Source of the DNA: Oscheius sp. JU75 | Lineage: Eukaryota; Nematoda; Chromadorea; Rhabditida; Rhabditidae | Assembly: GCA_037178855.1 (NCBI GenBank) | Contig: JASJZC010000001.1 | Location: 8,184,001 to 8,248,000, forward strand | Reading direction: 5' to 3' | DNA: 64,000 bases | Shown: piece after piece, positions 10,261-24,500 of the stretch | How positions within the stretch are numbered: the stretch's first letter is position 1 | How the letters are laid out: the number at the start of each line of letters is the position of its first letter | The notes under the pieces: generated by a model | The model's database searches: none | Seen by the model: only the letters and a program-made list of their open reading frames with translations | What the model was told of the DNA's origin: nothing | Translations under genes and position numbers: made by a program

Positions 10261-13200
10261 CTAATCACAAGGCCTGATCAAATATTGGCCCAAAGCACGG
10301 CGCGCAAAGCGAGAAGCTGCGAGAGCCTCGTCGTCGGCGATAATTCGACAATCCGACCGCGCAGCTTCTGGTTTGTAGCAACAGCAAAGCGGTGTGCTTC
10401 ACGGGGTCCGCCGGTTACTGTAGGCGCGCCGCCGTAGTCAAACACAGTAGGTTCAAAACACGAGATATAGATGGTTACCTCGGCTGTCGGACTCGTCGTC
10501 CGTCTTGGGGGGAAGATAATGCTTGTAGATCTGACCATCATTGTCTTTGATTGTCGGGTCGACGCCTAAATAGTTTTTGTTACTTTTTCGAAAATTTGGG
10601 ATCCCTCTAAATACAAAAACCACGCGCTGGGGTATAAATTACAGTGGCCAATCGAGTCAACCTTCTCCTAATCTACTGTTACTCAACATAAGCGTCCAGG
10701 TGTCCTCTCACTCTCTCGTCTGACAGAACAGATGGTAGCCCCCTCCTGCTCAGCTTCAAAAATGAGCCGCTCTGACTGTAGAGGATCAACATATTTGAGT
10801 AAGAGACCTATCGATTACCGTCTCTCTGACAGGTGCTAACGAGGGTACTCGACAGGCTCCCCCTGTCTGTTTGCAATCACGGGTTCTTCTCTCAAAGATA
10901 TTTACAGTAGCGGCGCACCCTTGGCTCTCGAAGATTAACAGCGGTCAATCAGTCTAATCTACCGTAGCGGCACAACGAAATTCGAGACGAACCTAGATTG
11001 AGAAGCGCGCTGATAGTCTCCTTGCGATTGTTCTGGGCGGCCAGATGCAGCGCCGTGTAGCCCATCTTCGTCTGTAGATCGAGATCTGCGCCTCGCTCCT
11101 TGAGCAGGCGTAAAAGTTCCAGATGCTGTCCGAGACTGGCCACGTGAATCGGGGCGTAGTTGTAGCCGTGTGGCGGCACGTAGTTGACCAGTCCTTTCTA
11201 AAAATAAGAGACACGTTCAGACTCAACTACAGCCCGCAATTCAATCTCTCCCAAAAAACGACTTTTCATTAAGGGAGGTCGCCCCCAATTGGCACCCACA
11301 CATTGAGAGACTGAGAGTTATGGTTCGGGGCGTTCGTCGCCACACGTCTAATAGGCATTCATTACTCGTACCAAAATAATGAGAGCCTCTTCACTCTCAT
11401 CTCCCTACCTGCTTGTCTAGCATCTTCTTCACCTCGTCGATATTTCCCTTCCGACAGTTTCGAAGCCAATCAGTCCTTGTCGCCTCGTCGACTTCTTTGG
11501 CTGTAGCCGCGGGAACTTTGGCAATCTGCAATTTTTTTGAATCAATCCCCGCAGTTCTTTTCCAGCCCAGGCTCCTGCTGCGAACTCTCTCTATATTATG
11601 CTAATCCAGCTCTTAAGACGCCAAGTCCAACAATGTGTGTGCCGACTCCATAACTGCCTCCCAGAAATCATCCTCTGGACACCCGCTGACTGTCCCCCAG
11701 AAACGTGATTCTTCGAATCGAGTTGGCACAAGTGCTCTCGCGTATCGATACGTGATGGGTGATTATGTCAACACACGTCCAGAGACAACCACTCGGTCTC
11801 TACCGTATTCTCTCGGGTAGTATGACATGACTCGGTGTTTGTTTCGGGTGGTGACTCTACTTTCGAAGAACTTTTGCAAAAAATTCCCGTCAAACTTGTG
11901 TGTGTACCAAGATTTAAAGAACAAAACTGGTCAGAATTCTTCCAGCTCTCTAGGCGGTCAACCCCCTGTATGCACAGGCAGTCCTTTTTGCGGCCACTGT
12001 TCCTAATCCTCTCCCTCGCTCTCAATTTATGGTAATTCGCTCCTTGACCACGCAACAATCACAGTAGACAGTCCGAAATTCGTGGTGACAGTACTAAGCG
12101 ACGGTGCCGCAATCGGCAGTCTTGATCTCTTTTCGGGACTTCTTGTCCGCAAGATCATTATCTGCCTATTATGCTAATTGTTCCAGTCAGGTTCTTATAA
12201 AAAAACCTAGTAAACTAGACTCGAAAGAAAGACCGCCTAGACCTTGTACCTAGCCATTAGGCTCTCGGGGCGAGTGTCGCACGACCTCTCAATTTCTGAA
12301 AGCCTTTTTTGCAAGTAACAAAAACGAGTACCGTAGTCGTATTATAATGATCGGTTGGTAATAGGCACGAGTCGCCCGGGCGGGGTCTCTTTTATGTGAC
12401 CTCCGGATTGGACAAAAAGTACATTATTCACTCAACTCAATGTCCTTGTTAACTGACTCAAAATGGACCTTATACAGCGGTTTAAATGCAGAACATTTCG
12501 AGGCCAGAGGACAGAGTGATTAGTGAGAGATTACCGATAATGTAGTCAGGAGAAGATCCCTGACCCGAGACTCACCCCGGAGTCTCTTGAGAGCGCTCTT
12601 GACTGTTCAATGAGGCAGTTCTGACCATTGCCCTCGAAGCACCATCAACACACGTGTTCCTAATGTGTCCTATCAAAACCAAGGAGCCAGCCGGTGGGCC
12701 TCATCGAGGGCTAAAGTGTGCTTCGAATCAACCACATGGTGTCAAAACTAAATAGTTCTTTAGATTGCGATTAGAGGCCTAATTGCTCTACGAGCCACAT
12801 ACACATTTTTGTGAATTGTTGTAATTGAGGTTCCCTCTCTCCCGTACACCAACAGCACGCAACCTGTCACTACGCGTTATGACACCCAGTCGGCGGCGAT
12901 GGGAAAGACCGTATTCTCTCTGTGTCTCGAGCGCCTTGAGGCGCTCCCAGACTCTTAACTGGAGGCGGAAATCGTTGTGACACATTTGATGACCTGATCT
13001 TACAGTAACCGAAATCTGTGGCTGAGCCCTCTGTCAAGGTCTGCTAGAAATGCTTCATTAGCGGCCTCCCCTTATCCGGCCGAAAGAGAGCAGTTTTCCC
13101 GGGCACAAGTGGCTATCCGATCCCCGTCGTCGCCTAGTAAACACGCGTTCGAACACACCGCTCAGAGGAGACTACGGTAGATAGAAGGCGGTTTGTTCCT

Positions 13201-14761
13201 TTAGGCTGATAATTAATCAGAAGAAGATGTTCGCGAGCGATTGAGAAGGCTATTAGGAGAGCCATCATCAGAGACCGAATGTAAACAGTAGCACGTCTAA
13301 TTAAACGGCTAATTACAGCCGCGAACTCCTTCCCCGGGGAAATGGGACAGGCAAGGCGATCATAATTGACTGCATCTTCTCCGGGAGGTCCGGATTTTGT
13401 CCAAGACTCGTCCCTACCGTAGTCCCCCAAAGTTCGGTCGTAATTCTAGCCTAGTCAACAAGTTGACACGACAAAATGTTAGTTGAACAAGGCGAAAAAC
13501 AGCTGTCTAGTCCATGCTTCTTTGGAATTGCGAGGCTCCTCTAATTTAGAGGTAAGCGGTTTTGAGAAAGAGATTGAGAAAGGCCACCAAGGCAGTCTTT
13601 AGGCGCTAATTTATGACGGTCACTTTTCACCATGCTCACACCGGCAGTTATCCGCTGAGCCTCAATCAAATCCTCCCTCCTCCTTTCACCCAATTCGAAA
13701 CTACCGTAATCCTGCTGACATGTGTAGACGAAGCCCACTTTCCGGCACGATTCAATGTCTTCAAGATGTAGATAACGGGGACGAGGGGTCGATTGCAGCT
13801 TTACGCAATGTTTGCCGGCTCTATTACGCGCAGCGAGAAAGGATGGTACTTCATTAGCGGATTATAGCAATTGTCACCATTAGCCAGAGAGAAGAGACAG
13901 AGAGACCCTTGTTGCCACCTGGCTGGCTCACAGAACCACATGGGGCCAAAGAGGAGGGGCACAGCGAGAGAGCATTTAGGCGACCACATTTACAGCAACT
14001 TTGTTTGTCTGCCGGACACCTTTTTAACTCATGACTTTTGGTCATTCTGACAACCCTTGCAAAGTAAGCATTTCACGATTCACCCCTCCACTTTTACCGA
14101 ATTCGGTCACAATTACGAGCCCCGACACTGGTTCTTTTAGCGCGAAGCGACACGCATCAATTCTGCCTCCATTTGTTACTGTACAGATCTTTTGTGCTAC
14201 CGTATACAATAGAGTTCTTGCTGCTTTAAGCAGCTATAAGTCAGCGCAACACGTGTTAGATATTTTGCTCTCTGTGGTGGAACAGCGCTCGTAAACAGCG
14301 TGAAGGACTAGTGATAAATCTTAGGAGCGACATCTTGGGCTCTTTTCTTTGCCAATTTCCGGGGAAAATTGTGACAAACCTGTGGCTCGAAGGGTTCACT
14401 GATGCAGATGGACGGGACTTGGGAGACTAGGCTCTCCACTGAGGACGGCAGCGACGATTTCTATATTGTCGTAGTATACTTGGGCTAGAAGAACAGACAC
14501 ACATTGCTCATAGCTTCGAAATTTATGGTGATGTCCTTCTTGGTCAGCGAGCCAGTGCTTCCCTTCCATTTTGGCTTGGGTGACTGCTTGGATGTACTGT
14601 GGGACCTTGTAATGCTGCATTTGATCGGTGACATGGAGACCCGCTGGAAATTTTCTGATATTGAAGTTGGAAAAAGTAGAGAAACTCACGTCCATACCGC
14701 CCTGGATGGCCCTGAAGACGCTCTCCCGCAGCCCGTCCTTTTCTTCGCGCTTAGGTTGCAT
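10261..14761 (-). CDS. Ankyrin-repeat protein, function not recognised
   Basis: Six minus-strand exons join in phase: 14761-14690, 14643-14503, 11525-11409, 11197-10993, 10565-10479 and 10367-10261, giving 242 aa. The start is the ATG at 14761, two bases after a perfect TTTTTCAG acceptor, a likely spliced-leader addition site. The first 70 residues are basic and Ser/Lys-rich. From about residue 85 come ankyrin units: TDWLRNCRKGNIDEVKKML, then APIHVASLGQHLELLRLL and TALHLAAQNNRKETISALL with the usual TALHLAA core, and a degenerate last unit (VDPTIKDNDGQ). The tail is acidic, then Ala/Arg-rich. Intron 2 is about 3 kb. The link between the two 5' exons and the ankyrin exons rests only on matching phase and could be wrong. 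Likely an intracellular protein-binding adaptor. Confidence 0.7.
11526..14502 (-). other. Long intron of the ankyrin gene
   Basis: About 3 kb with no convincing coding exon on either strand. A possible short extra exon (14426-14380) has good splice sites but leaves the reading frame out of phase with the next exon. Confidence 0.45.
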
Positions 14762-14763
14762 TC

Positions 14764-17700
14764 CTGAAAAACAGCCTGTTGCAGGGCAGAAAAGCTCGAT
14801 AAAAATATCATTTTTAGAAAATTTCACGGAAAAAAGTGTTTGGTTCCGTTTCCACCTGTACTCGGCCAATAAACGTCGCGATTTTAACGAGCTGCCATAC
14901 ATCAAAGTCAGAGCTAATGAAATTGTCTCATAAAACGGAGCGCTCTTCAAAATGCGACCCCACAATCTGTCTTCCGGTCAAGTTTTCACAGCGTCAGAGG
15001 TCAGCCTAAACAGCTGAACAGCTGCTGCTGTACAGGCTTCCAAGACCTTCGCGCGTTTATGCTAATGGCCACCACTAGGTGTCGATGGAGATTGATCACT
15101 CTCGTCATCAAAAACACTGTCCGCGAGAGCAACAACTGCTATAGGCAGTGGGAGAGAACTAGAGTGAGAGCAGGACATTTGTTACAAGGAACAGGCTGTC
15201 CTAATCTATGGCCCTGGATTTCTAGGGACTTTTCTGAGGGTTTCCATTCGTTCACATACAGAATTTATGAAAAACACGCAATTCTCAGTGTTTCTTACTT
15301 TGGATGCGTGAACATTGCGGGTTGCTCCCGATCATATTTTACATCTGTTTTCGCATAAAGTAAGGGAGAAAACAAGGAAAATGAAAGAAACAACAGAGGA
15401 AATGAGGCCGATCGGGCCGTCTACTTTGGCGGGTACAATTTGATTTTGAAATATTTCAGCGCCAATTCAAAACTTTCTCGTTTTGAACCAATCTAGAGGA
15501 GGCGCTTCTGCCTCTCTCCCCTTTCGGACTTCTTTCCTTCATGGAACTTTGCAAAACCACAGCGCGGACCTTTTTCCACTCTGTTTCTTGTGATTCCCCT
15601 TTTTTTCTCTACCGCCAGCTCGTGTTCCCTCGTCCAGGCTTCTCTTCACGTGTAATCTGATCTTTTTGTATATGTAACTGATGCTCCCCACACCAAGGAC
15701 GAGAGACGGGAAGCCGAGCAGCACAGCTAGGTGTGAACACATGTCTGACACCTAGTCGAACAGAGCGCCGACAGCTGGCAGAGCGAAGATGATGTATCTT
15801 CGGGGAGAGGCATGATATTGTCTCCAAATCCCGACGGGAATCGATTATATAGACACAGCTTATGATGAATTCTAATCTGGGAGCACCTATAGGGCAAGAC
15901 GACATCAATCACTTGCTTGTCCGCCAGATGCGTTTTGCCATTAGGCGGTCGTGAATCATGTCAACACCACCCTGTTGTCTCCTGGTCACTTTGCAGAGAT
16001 TCATTGAGATAATCGGCTGGGATCGACAGAATGAGGCGAACCAAGACTTCTCTTTAGCCTCTTGCCCTGTTCACTTGATTCGTTAACTTGGTCGAAGAAT
16101 GGGAAACGAGGAGGCAGTAGTCGACGCTACAGGGCTGTCGAATGCGATACTTTGTAGACTCTATCTCCTAGCAGAATGTTCAGTGAAGGCGATGGAGTTT
16201 TCTGTTCAGTTCCACAGACTACTGGAAGTCACAGGACTCCCACTGTCCCTGTCTCTTCCACAAAGAAGCACAAACAGCTGTTGCCTTATCGCCCCGAATC
16301 ATCTCTCTCCTCACCCCTACCAACAAAATTAATTACATGTAGTCTACCTATAGCCAGAAGGCTGAATGGTCATTTATCCTCAAGGGCTCCGGTGCCCTCC
16401 CCAATCAACACAACCGCAGCAGACAACTGTTATAGTGATTGAGGGCGACAATTCCGCTTCGTTATTCGATACTTTGACAGGACTGAACGAATCCTTCTAA
16501 TCTGCTCCCGACCATCAATGAGTTACGACAACGCGTCCTATTGCACAATTGTCAGGGTCAGATGAGTCTATTAATCGAGTCATAATCTCTGTAAACAGTT
16601 CTGGACAATATACTGTATGGGATTAGGTTCGACACCTGAGAATGGATTGCGCCAAAGAAGTCGGGCACAGCTGGAAGTCCAACAGCCGTCACACTATTCG
16701 TGTCAGTTGAACTGATCAGAGGGATGTGTCCCTTGCCGAAGGGAGTCACTGGGTTAAGGATAGTTTTCGTACAGTATCAAGAATCGGAAGTTCGTACGGT
16801 CAGGGGACCAGAAGGTGCGGAGCAGTTGTCCCTAATCTCATCTCGATAGGTGTCATCGTTCACCAGAACAGCAGTTTTGCGCCCGACACATTGCTGCTCA
16901 TTAATTAGGCCCGGCACAACAGACTGATTCGTGTAAATCACCGCAACTGATTCAAATAAATCACCGCGAGTCTTCTTCACCTCCCCTCTCCTCTATGTGT
17001 CAATCTATTAGTATGCCGTAAAAAAGCCGTTTGGCGCACCTGGCTCTCCTCGTTAGCTTGGCCCATATGTCCTCGTGGAAGATCATCACAACTAATAATA
17101 TTGTGACCACCCGTCGGGTTGAAAAAATGTCTGTTAGGAAGACTCCCAACCGTAACCAGAGTCTGATAGGTTCTCAGACGAAAAACCTCGAGGTAGACAG
17201 GTGTCTCTCTGGAAAAAAAGAGTGTTTGGTGACCCTCGGTTGAGGCAAAGAACAGAGCCAGGAAGTTCCTGGGCCAGAGAAGAGCTTCACTGAACTCGCT
17301 CCGATCTTACTTGGCTAGTGACTCTCCCAGTGGCAGTACTGTTCTCCTTGTGTTACTGGTATGTGCACTGAACTGTACGGAAGCTCTGGTATGAGCTCTA
17401 GCATCCTAAAGACTCCTAGAGTTCCTTCCCCCACCCCAAAAAAAAATGACTCTTCTCCAGTAGGATGCTCGCTCTCTCGCCCGGTTGGCAATTAAAAGAA
17501 CACGTTATTCGATGCTCATATGGTGTTTATGGGCGTTCGTTTACATAGAACGCAGATGTGTTGGTGTAGACATTCCGGGTAATGGCTAGTAAAGTGGCTG
17601 CAAGTGGCCGCTGTCGAAAAAGACCCCCTCTCACTCATAAGTTATCACACGGCGTCGGCGGCAGGAAGACGAAAAAGAGACTAATTACCAAGCAATAAGT

Positions 17701-20700
17701 CCAATTATGGCATTATAGTTATACTACACAATTACCCGCGTCGCAGTCCATGTCAACACCGATTCCCGCCCTCGTGTGGGAAAGTTAGCCGGGCGGAAAA
17801 TGGGCAAAAGGCATGCCGCCGACGTGACTCTCTGCTCGATCAGAAGGATTAACACAAACAGTTGGGCACGATTGATTGATCCGACGGGGGTCAATTCTAA
17901 TTTGCTTCCGGTGAGGAGGAAGATGCTATCATGACGACCTAACAGCTTTTGTCTCGCACTCCATAACTTTGCCGAATATTGGAAACAAGCATAGCTATCC
18001 CCCCTGTCAACTTTAACATCAAACTGCTACAAGTAACAGTTACTAATGAGCAACAAAGGCATCAGGCAGAGGCTTTCCAAATGCTTAAACTGGCCACATA
18101 CTCAACAGTTAGACAACGCTGTTGTTCTCCATGACCACTATATAGACGGGTGCTAGAACAATGCTAAAGGTGTAGAGATCAAAAAGAGAACGTCTTGGAG
18201 ACTAGGAGGAAGCGCAAAATGGGCAAACAGGCTGACAGATCTGAGTCACTCGAATTGCAATCAATCGAGAAACATACACGCCAGTCTGCTATGACGAAGA
18301 GTGCATTCTCATTTTGAAACCTGTCTTCGTTTCTCCAGGCTCTGTTGGTATGCCTAGAGGTCATCAGAGGTCCCAATCTTTAGCTTAATCCCCTTAAAGG
18401 ACTGTGCTAATCGGCGGGATCCATGGCCATGGCCCCTTGTAATTAGGCAGACGTTTCTTTGACCACAGGTGCATGACCCCCAATCCTCAGAAGAGGATTC
18501 GAATCCTCCGAAAGATACTCTCATTTGCATCTTTAGCCCGCTAAATGGGAACTCATATAAGCACTGATTGATTGTGTGTCGCGATTTGGTGTGTGTGAAC
18601 AAATACCGCAGCTGTTCCGGAGAGTCGAATCCTCGAAAGCGGCTAGTTTCTAATAAATGACTCCTTTGACTGATACTAAAACCGTTGTTTTCCGGAAGTT
18701 CGTTTCGGGACCCTTTCAATTTCCGCAACATCCGCATTTCCATGTCGAGACTGATTGTTGTTGTGGGGGACACAGCCTACTCTTCCTGACTACCACATGT
18801 ACTCACCCTTACAGTACCCCCCAAGAAAACAGTTTCCTGCTCTTTCTACGCGTTTACACCCAGTCCTTTTGTCGGGTTTGGTAAGGTAGTCGGACTTGAG
18901 ACGACCTCCCGCAGAGTGGCGTCTGTTGGCACCCCCCGTCCTGTGAGAGACTCTTTCGACGGTACTAATCCCCACTGGGAAGAAGCAAGTTTCGGCCCGA
19001 AGTGTGAAATTTGAGGGGAGGCGGATGTCATCAAGACTGTGTCGCGGTTTCTTGCCTGTTTGCTCAAGAGCTTAGTCGCGCAAACGACGACGATGCGGTA
19101 TATGGGCGAAATATATATTGCGAGAGCCACTCTACACACATAATTAACCGGATAAGCTTACACAGCGTAATAGCTGATACTTTTGGGACATTTGGGGATG
19201 CTCAAATGCTCGGACTCGTATCTTTCAGACTCTTGGCGAGTTCTCACTACTCAGAGCCACTACTACAGTACGTCGAGGACCAATTTGATGCGTATTATAG
19301 CCGAGGCGGTCTCTTTGAAGTGTTGCCCACGGTTATGAACCATCGGCTTGGTACAAAAAGGAGGACTGACCACAAGTATGCTCATCTCCTTCATCCATCC
19401 AATTAGCACCTACATACATGCAAAAGATAAGAACAGTTTAGAAACCGTGTTTGCCCGGTGCTCTTTCTGTGAAGTGGCATATCGATGGCTTAGGGCTTGT
19501 TAACAAGCCCCGTACTCGAGAAAGAGAGCTCGGGGACAGACACACGCCGTTCCTGCGCTGCGATCTCCGATTTTCTAGGGACTGCGAAGTTTTTCTATTC
19601 TTTCTAAACTTTAATTTCAATTGGAAGCGAGCTTCCCCACTTGTTTTAATTTCGAGTATTTTCTAGAGCTTGCGGGCTGACTCGCCTGCTTGACTCAGTC
19701 GGTCAGTTCTCCGACTGCGAAGCAAAAGAGAATTAAGTCTTTTTTCTTCTCTTGAAACTCTCGGAAACATCTACAGAATGATTCTTGTATCATAGCTGGA
19801 TCAGAATAAGTGTTTAAAACCATATCTTCAGCCCAAGGAAGGACAGTAAAACGCGTGAACCTCTGTCGAGCCAGTTGATTCCCATAGGGAGGTCCAGGCT
19901 TCGTCACCCACTTTCAGAATTCTCTCTTTTGTTTCCTGTTCCCACAATTCAGCATCAATTAACACGTTGTCCATTGTCTAATTGCTTTTGAGCAAGCCGT
20001 CTCACATCCAGTGGTCCTATCATCTTTCCTCCCAAAACGGAGGTAGGTGGTCGTTTTTATGTTTTACAACATGTTTACATCTGTTAATGGCTAATTGAAT
20101 CCCCTCTGGTAGGCCTCTCTCCAATGTGTCTGAACTGGTCCCGCCCCCAACTGAAAGACCCGCCCATTCTTCCGCTATCTCTCTCTCTCTCTTGATTCTT
20201 TCCACCGACTAGTACATGCTGTTTCTATTTCCTACCCGATTAGAGGAACAATTAGACAAACAACATTTTGTGTCAACTATCTGCCTGTTGCCCGGTGTGT
20301 ATTACACACTCTTAGTAATGTCCACCACATCAACAGAGACACGTACTACTCATTGTTTCTCGCGCATTTTTTCTCTCTCTCCCCTTCGCACTGTAAATTG
20401 ATACTTTTCGGCGTAGAGGCTATTTCGTTGTGGGAATTTATTGAAGTCACTAGGCGTAGATGTTATACTGTATACTCTCTTAGATCGGTTCAAGTTTTTC
20501 ACTTTTTTTGTTGATAGTCTCTCTTGAGATGTCCTGGAAGAGGACGACTTGTTCCAACCTTCCAAGGCTTCAATCCGTTACAGTGTGGTAATCTTTCTAA
20601 ATGCTCTGCCAGCCCTTGAAAATCATACTTGGGCTCATAAACTTATCCAGGAACCCCTTCACAGCCCGAGGCCATCTGTCATTACGTGTGACGGAATGAT

Positions 20701-21557
20701 CCCGTGGATGCATTCCGGTGCAGCAAGTGTTTCTGCTCTTTTCCATGCTTTTTTTTTCTCTTGAATAGTCCTCTTCTCCTCCTTAGGTTTAACACAAAAG
20801 AGCGACTGACATTCTTGGAGCAGACTCGCTGTTCCTAAAAGTGTGTCTGTTCCCAAGAAACCTTCGTTTTCCCCCTTCCGTTATCTGCACCACGATCTCA
20901 GCCACAAATTTGCGCCAAATGACTCCTTCTCACCTTGGAAATCCATCTTCCTGATACTCATCTCGACCATCTTCTCCCGCGAAACATTTCACTTAGTCTC
21001 CTATTTTCTTGTTCCATTGGGTAGATTCAGGTAATCAGCTCGCAAACCTCTGTGATATCTAACCCCCTAGAAATGTAGCAATTAGTCGGAGCATTTTGTA
21101 CTACAAGCATGTTTTACACGGTTCTGTCTTGTCCTACGAGAGGCTACCGTAATCGCAATTCATGTTCTCGAGAAAGAGAGAGAGCTGTCCAGAGGGGGGT
21201 CGGAACGAGAGTCGTGAGCCCGCCCAGCGGCGCCGCCAATAGCGCGTCGGACTCCGCCTCCTGTCACGCCCATATCTTGTTGCGACAACGACTTGTGCTC
21301 CATTTTGTAACAACATGACTGTCTGCTACATATCTCTCTTTTTCCATCCAATCAAATTTTCTTTTCCACTTGGGAACAGGGGGTGTTCTCGCAAGAGAGT
21401 ACGCCGTTATCTGGCCCTGTTCTCTCTCTCCCCGTTAATCCCATTTTTGATAGACCCATTTGTTGTCTCTTCTTCTTTTTTACGCTTTTTATACACGTTC
21501 ACACAAGATCTTTCAGATATTTTTCACTAGCCTGTGGGGGCAGCTCTTCTTCCACAG
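14764..21557. other. Non-coding region upstream of the Iroquois gene
   Basis: About 6.8 kb between the divergent ankyrin and Iroquois genes. Apart from a SINE at 19683-19805 I find no coding exons. Long flanks are common around developmental homeobox genes and probably hold enhancers, but I can point to no specific element. Confidence 0.5.
19683..19805 (+). mobile_element. tRNA-derived SINE, copy 1
   Basis: The head has a tRNA A-box-like segment (TGACTCAGTCGGTCAGTTCTCCGA in two overlapping parts). The tail reads GAAACTCTCGGAAACATC then CAGAATGATTCTTGT and CATAGCTGGATCAGAA. The same head-tail order recurs at 26621, 38396 and 43250 (minus). Confidence 0.55.
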
Positions 21558-24500
21558 ATGATGGCTTTCAACTCGTTGGCATTCAATCAGGTAACTTTTT
21601 TTAATCGGTTTTCATCGAAAGAACATAGAAAAGTTAGTGTTATACGTAGTAACTCTAGTCTTTCAGCTCCAGACTCCAATCAAGGCAGAGGACAGCAGTG
21701 CCGAAGCTCTCAGGTGAGTCTACTAGTTTCGAACAATTTTGGGGAGTTTGCTGTTGGCTTTTCGCATTTACAGTGTTTCTAACACGTGGGCATGTGACAA
21801 AAGCATTGACAGGTTGATATGTTTCATCAAGTAGCGTAACTTTCCCTTGAGCTCTAAAGAGGCTATAAGCTAAACTTGCTTGTAAAACAACAGCGCTGTT
21901 GAGTAGATTGCTTTTACTCATACTGTTACAAACTCACGGGATCCGCAATCAAACCTTTCTTGAAAACAGTTTGCCTCGAAATTTTTCCTTTTTGTTGACC
22001 CGTTCTCATGATCCTTAGTGCATATATCAAATTTCTGTCGAGCAGCTTCAAAATCGAAAAGAATTAGACACGAAGATGCCCTTTGTCAACACATGATCAT
22101 TAGTGGACGTCTGAACCACTCGGGTTGAGATCTTCCGGCATGATAAGCGGTCCAGACTCAAATTTGCAGGATTCTGGCCTCAAATCCGAACTTTCTGACT
22201 GCTGGAGGACCTCCTCTTCTGCCCCAGGTCAATATGGATGCTGTCCGAGCAATGCTTCCTGGTCAATTCCCCTTCCCGCTGGTCTATCCCGGTCTGGCTC
22301 AGGTAAGAGGCTACAGTAATCCCTCATGTCCCGAATGCATAAACTAATTTTCTTGTTTGTGTAGCGCTGGCCCGAGCCGTCATTATCATGTTTTTCGATG
22401 TTGCATTGCCGGAGGCCATACTTACAGTAGACTCTAGGTTTTGGGAGTTTTGCATGGGTTGATGTCAGTATCTGAAGATAAAGAGTACAGTACTCCTTTC
22501 CGACATGTCTTGTCACTTACTGACAATAGGAAAACATCAGTTCTAGCCCCCCTGTGTCATACAAGAGGTGTAATGGCCGGCAAGTGACCTTGGCGTTACA
22601 ACTGGCCGAAATAACACGACATGTCCTATCATTATCACCTAATATTGACACGCCGCAGATAGAGATACTACTTTTTTTTGAGATCCACTGGTACTGATCC
22701 AGTAGAGTTGTAGATCAGACCAAAACCACTCAATTTCTAGGACTTCTCCTCTGGAGGTGGACCAATGCCCCCATTCCTCCTTTCCGATGCCGGGTTTGGA
22801 TTCCATCCGTACGGTGTCGACGGAGCCAGGAGGAAAAATGCGACAAGGGAAACAACTGCTCCACTCAAGGAATGGCTCAACTCGCACAGGACGAACCCGT
22901 ACCCGAACAAGCAGGAGAAGATCTTCCTGGCCGTGCTGACGAAGATGACACTCACCCAGGTAGGTGCGACCTTCTGCACTCGCGTCTAATGTTACAAGTC
23001 GCGTAAATCATGTCCTGATCGTATCGGAGACGAGAGTACGAGAGCTTTCCCCGATTCCGATCGCTATTTTTCTTGGCGCCACATTTGAACCGTTTGCAGG
23101 TTAGCACTTGGTTTGCCAACGCCCGCCGACGACTGAAGAAGGAGAATGGGGGAAGTGTGAACATCAAGCGGCCTGAGGGAGATGATGATGATGATGACAT
23201 GGTCGATTTGGACAGACCCTCCAGCTCGACTTCCAACCTCAGTGGGGGATCCAATCCTAACGGTACTTTCCAGGATCCATATGAACTCACTTTCATTTTC
23301 AGACATCGACATAGGAGAGCAGAACGAGAACAGCAAGCTGCAGCTGCGAGTGACTCCCGATCACACCCCAAAGAAAAGGAAGATGCTCAGCATTGACGAT
23401 ATTCTACAGGTGAACAAAGACAAAAAGGATGAGGAGGCCACGAGCTCGAAGAAGGATTCACCGAGCTCCGAGGAATCCGGTCCCGGCACCCAGGCTGCCT
23501 TCTTCCAGCAGATGATGATGATGTATCAACGTAACCCGCAGTTTCTGGCCGCCATGGCCGCTCAACGTCCTGGGGCGACGGCAGTCCCCTTCGGTTTCCC
23601 TTTCAACACAATGATGATGTCTATGATTCCGACCACACCGACTGGAGCTGCTAATGGTGAGTGAGCACGCTGAAGGGTTATGATAGAGACAAAACTTTTG
23701 TGTCCTCCAGAGAGTACGGTAGTGTTCCCACTAGCAAAATTTTCCTGTAAGCAGTCTAATTGTCCCATTATGGCTGTCACATTGTTCCTGTGTCCTGGGC
23801 TCTTTGTTTTCCCCCAGAGCTGTTCTCATCCTTGTTTCCGTTATCACCGGGGGACAGGCAGAGAGAGACAGCGAGGAAGAACACCGCTCACACGCATGTA
23901 ACATTGGCAACGGATTAAGATAGTGAGCAACTGTCAAGTCGGGAAGGGAGAGGGTGTTCCTTGACAGAGGGTCAGACTTTAAACTTTTCGTGTACTGTGG
24001 AAGTTTAGCCAGATTCGAGACTCGCTTATTCCACATTGAGCTTAGACTACATTGAGTAGACAGTAGTACTCGAACGGTTGACTGCAGAATATACCAACTT
24101 TCTGGTATGTTCTGCGCGAATCCACTACTTGAGTTACTAGCATTAGACTTTCTCTAGTCTAGAAACACTTTAACCCGGGCAGTTTCCCAATACTCTAAGA
24201 GTCTAAGTGCAGTCGTTTTCTGTTTGGTTCTCCCCATACTGATAACCTAATCCTCGTGTCAAACGCTGCTCCTTTTTGCTGTAAGCCCCTGTCTTGATAA
24301 GAACGCGAGGACTTCCCAAAAATTCAAAAGGCACTTGAAAGGCTGCACCGCCTCCCTCCGACTAATTAAGGTTAGTCTGAACAATTAAGTGGCTCTTAAT
24401 GGGGAAACCTCAGTCTTTTCGAACCGGGGCCAAAAGAAGCTGCAGATCGTAAATCAAGCCCTTGTTGGCCCCCTGCTTATCTTCGTTTTATTAGCTGCAA

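Noticed and set aside
10278-10541. Continuous minus-strand ORF covering the last two ankyrin-gene exons
   Set aside because: The spliced frame (GTAACC donor, AACCAG acceptor) continues the ankyrin protein into a sensible tail; the unspliced frame does not fit.
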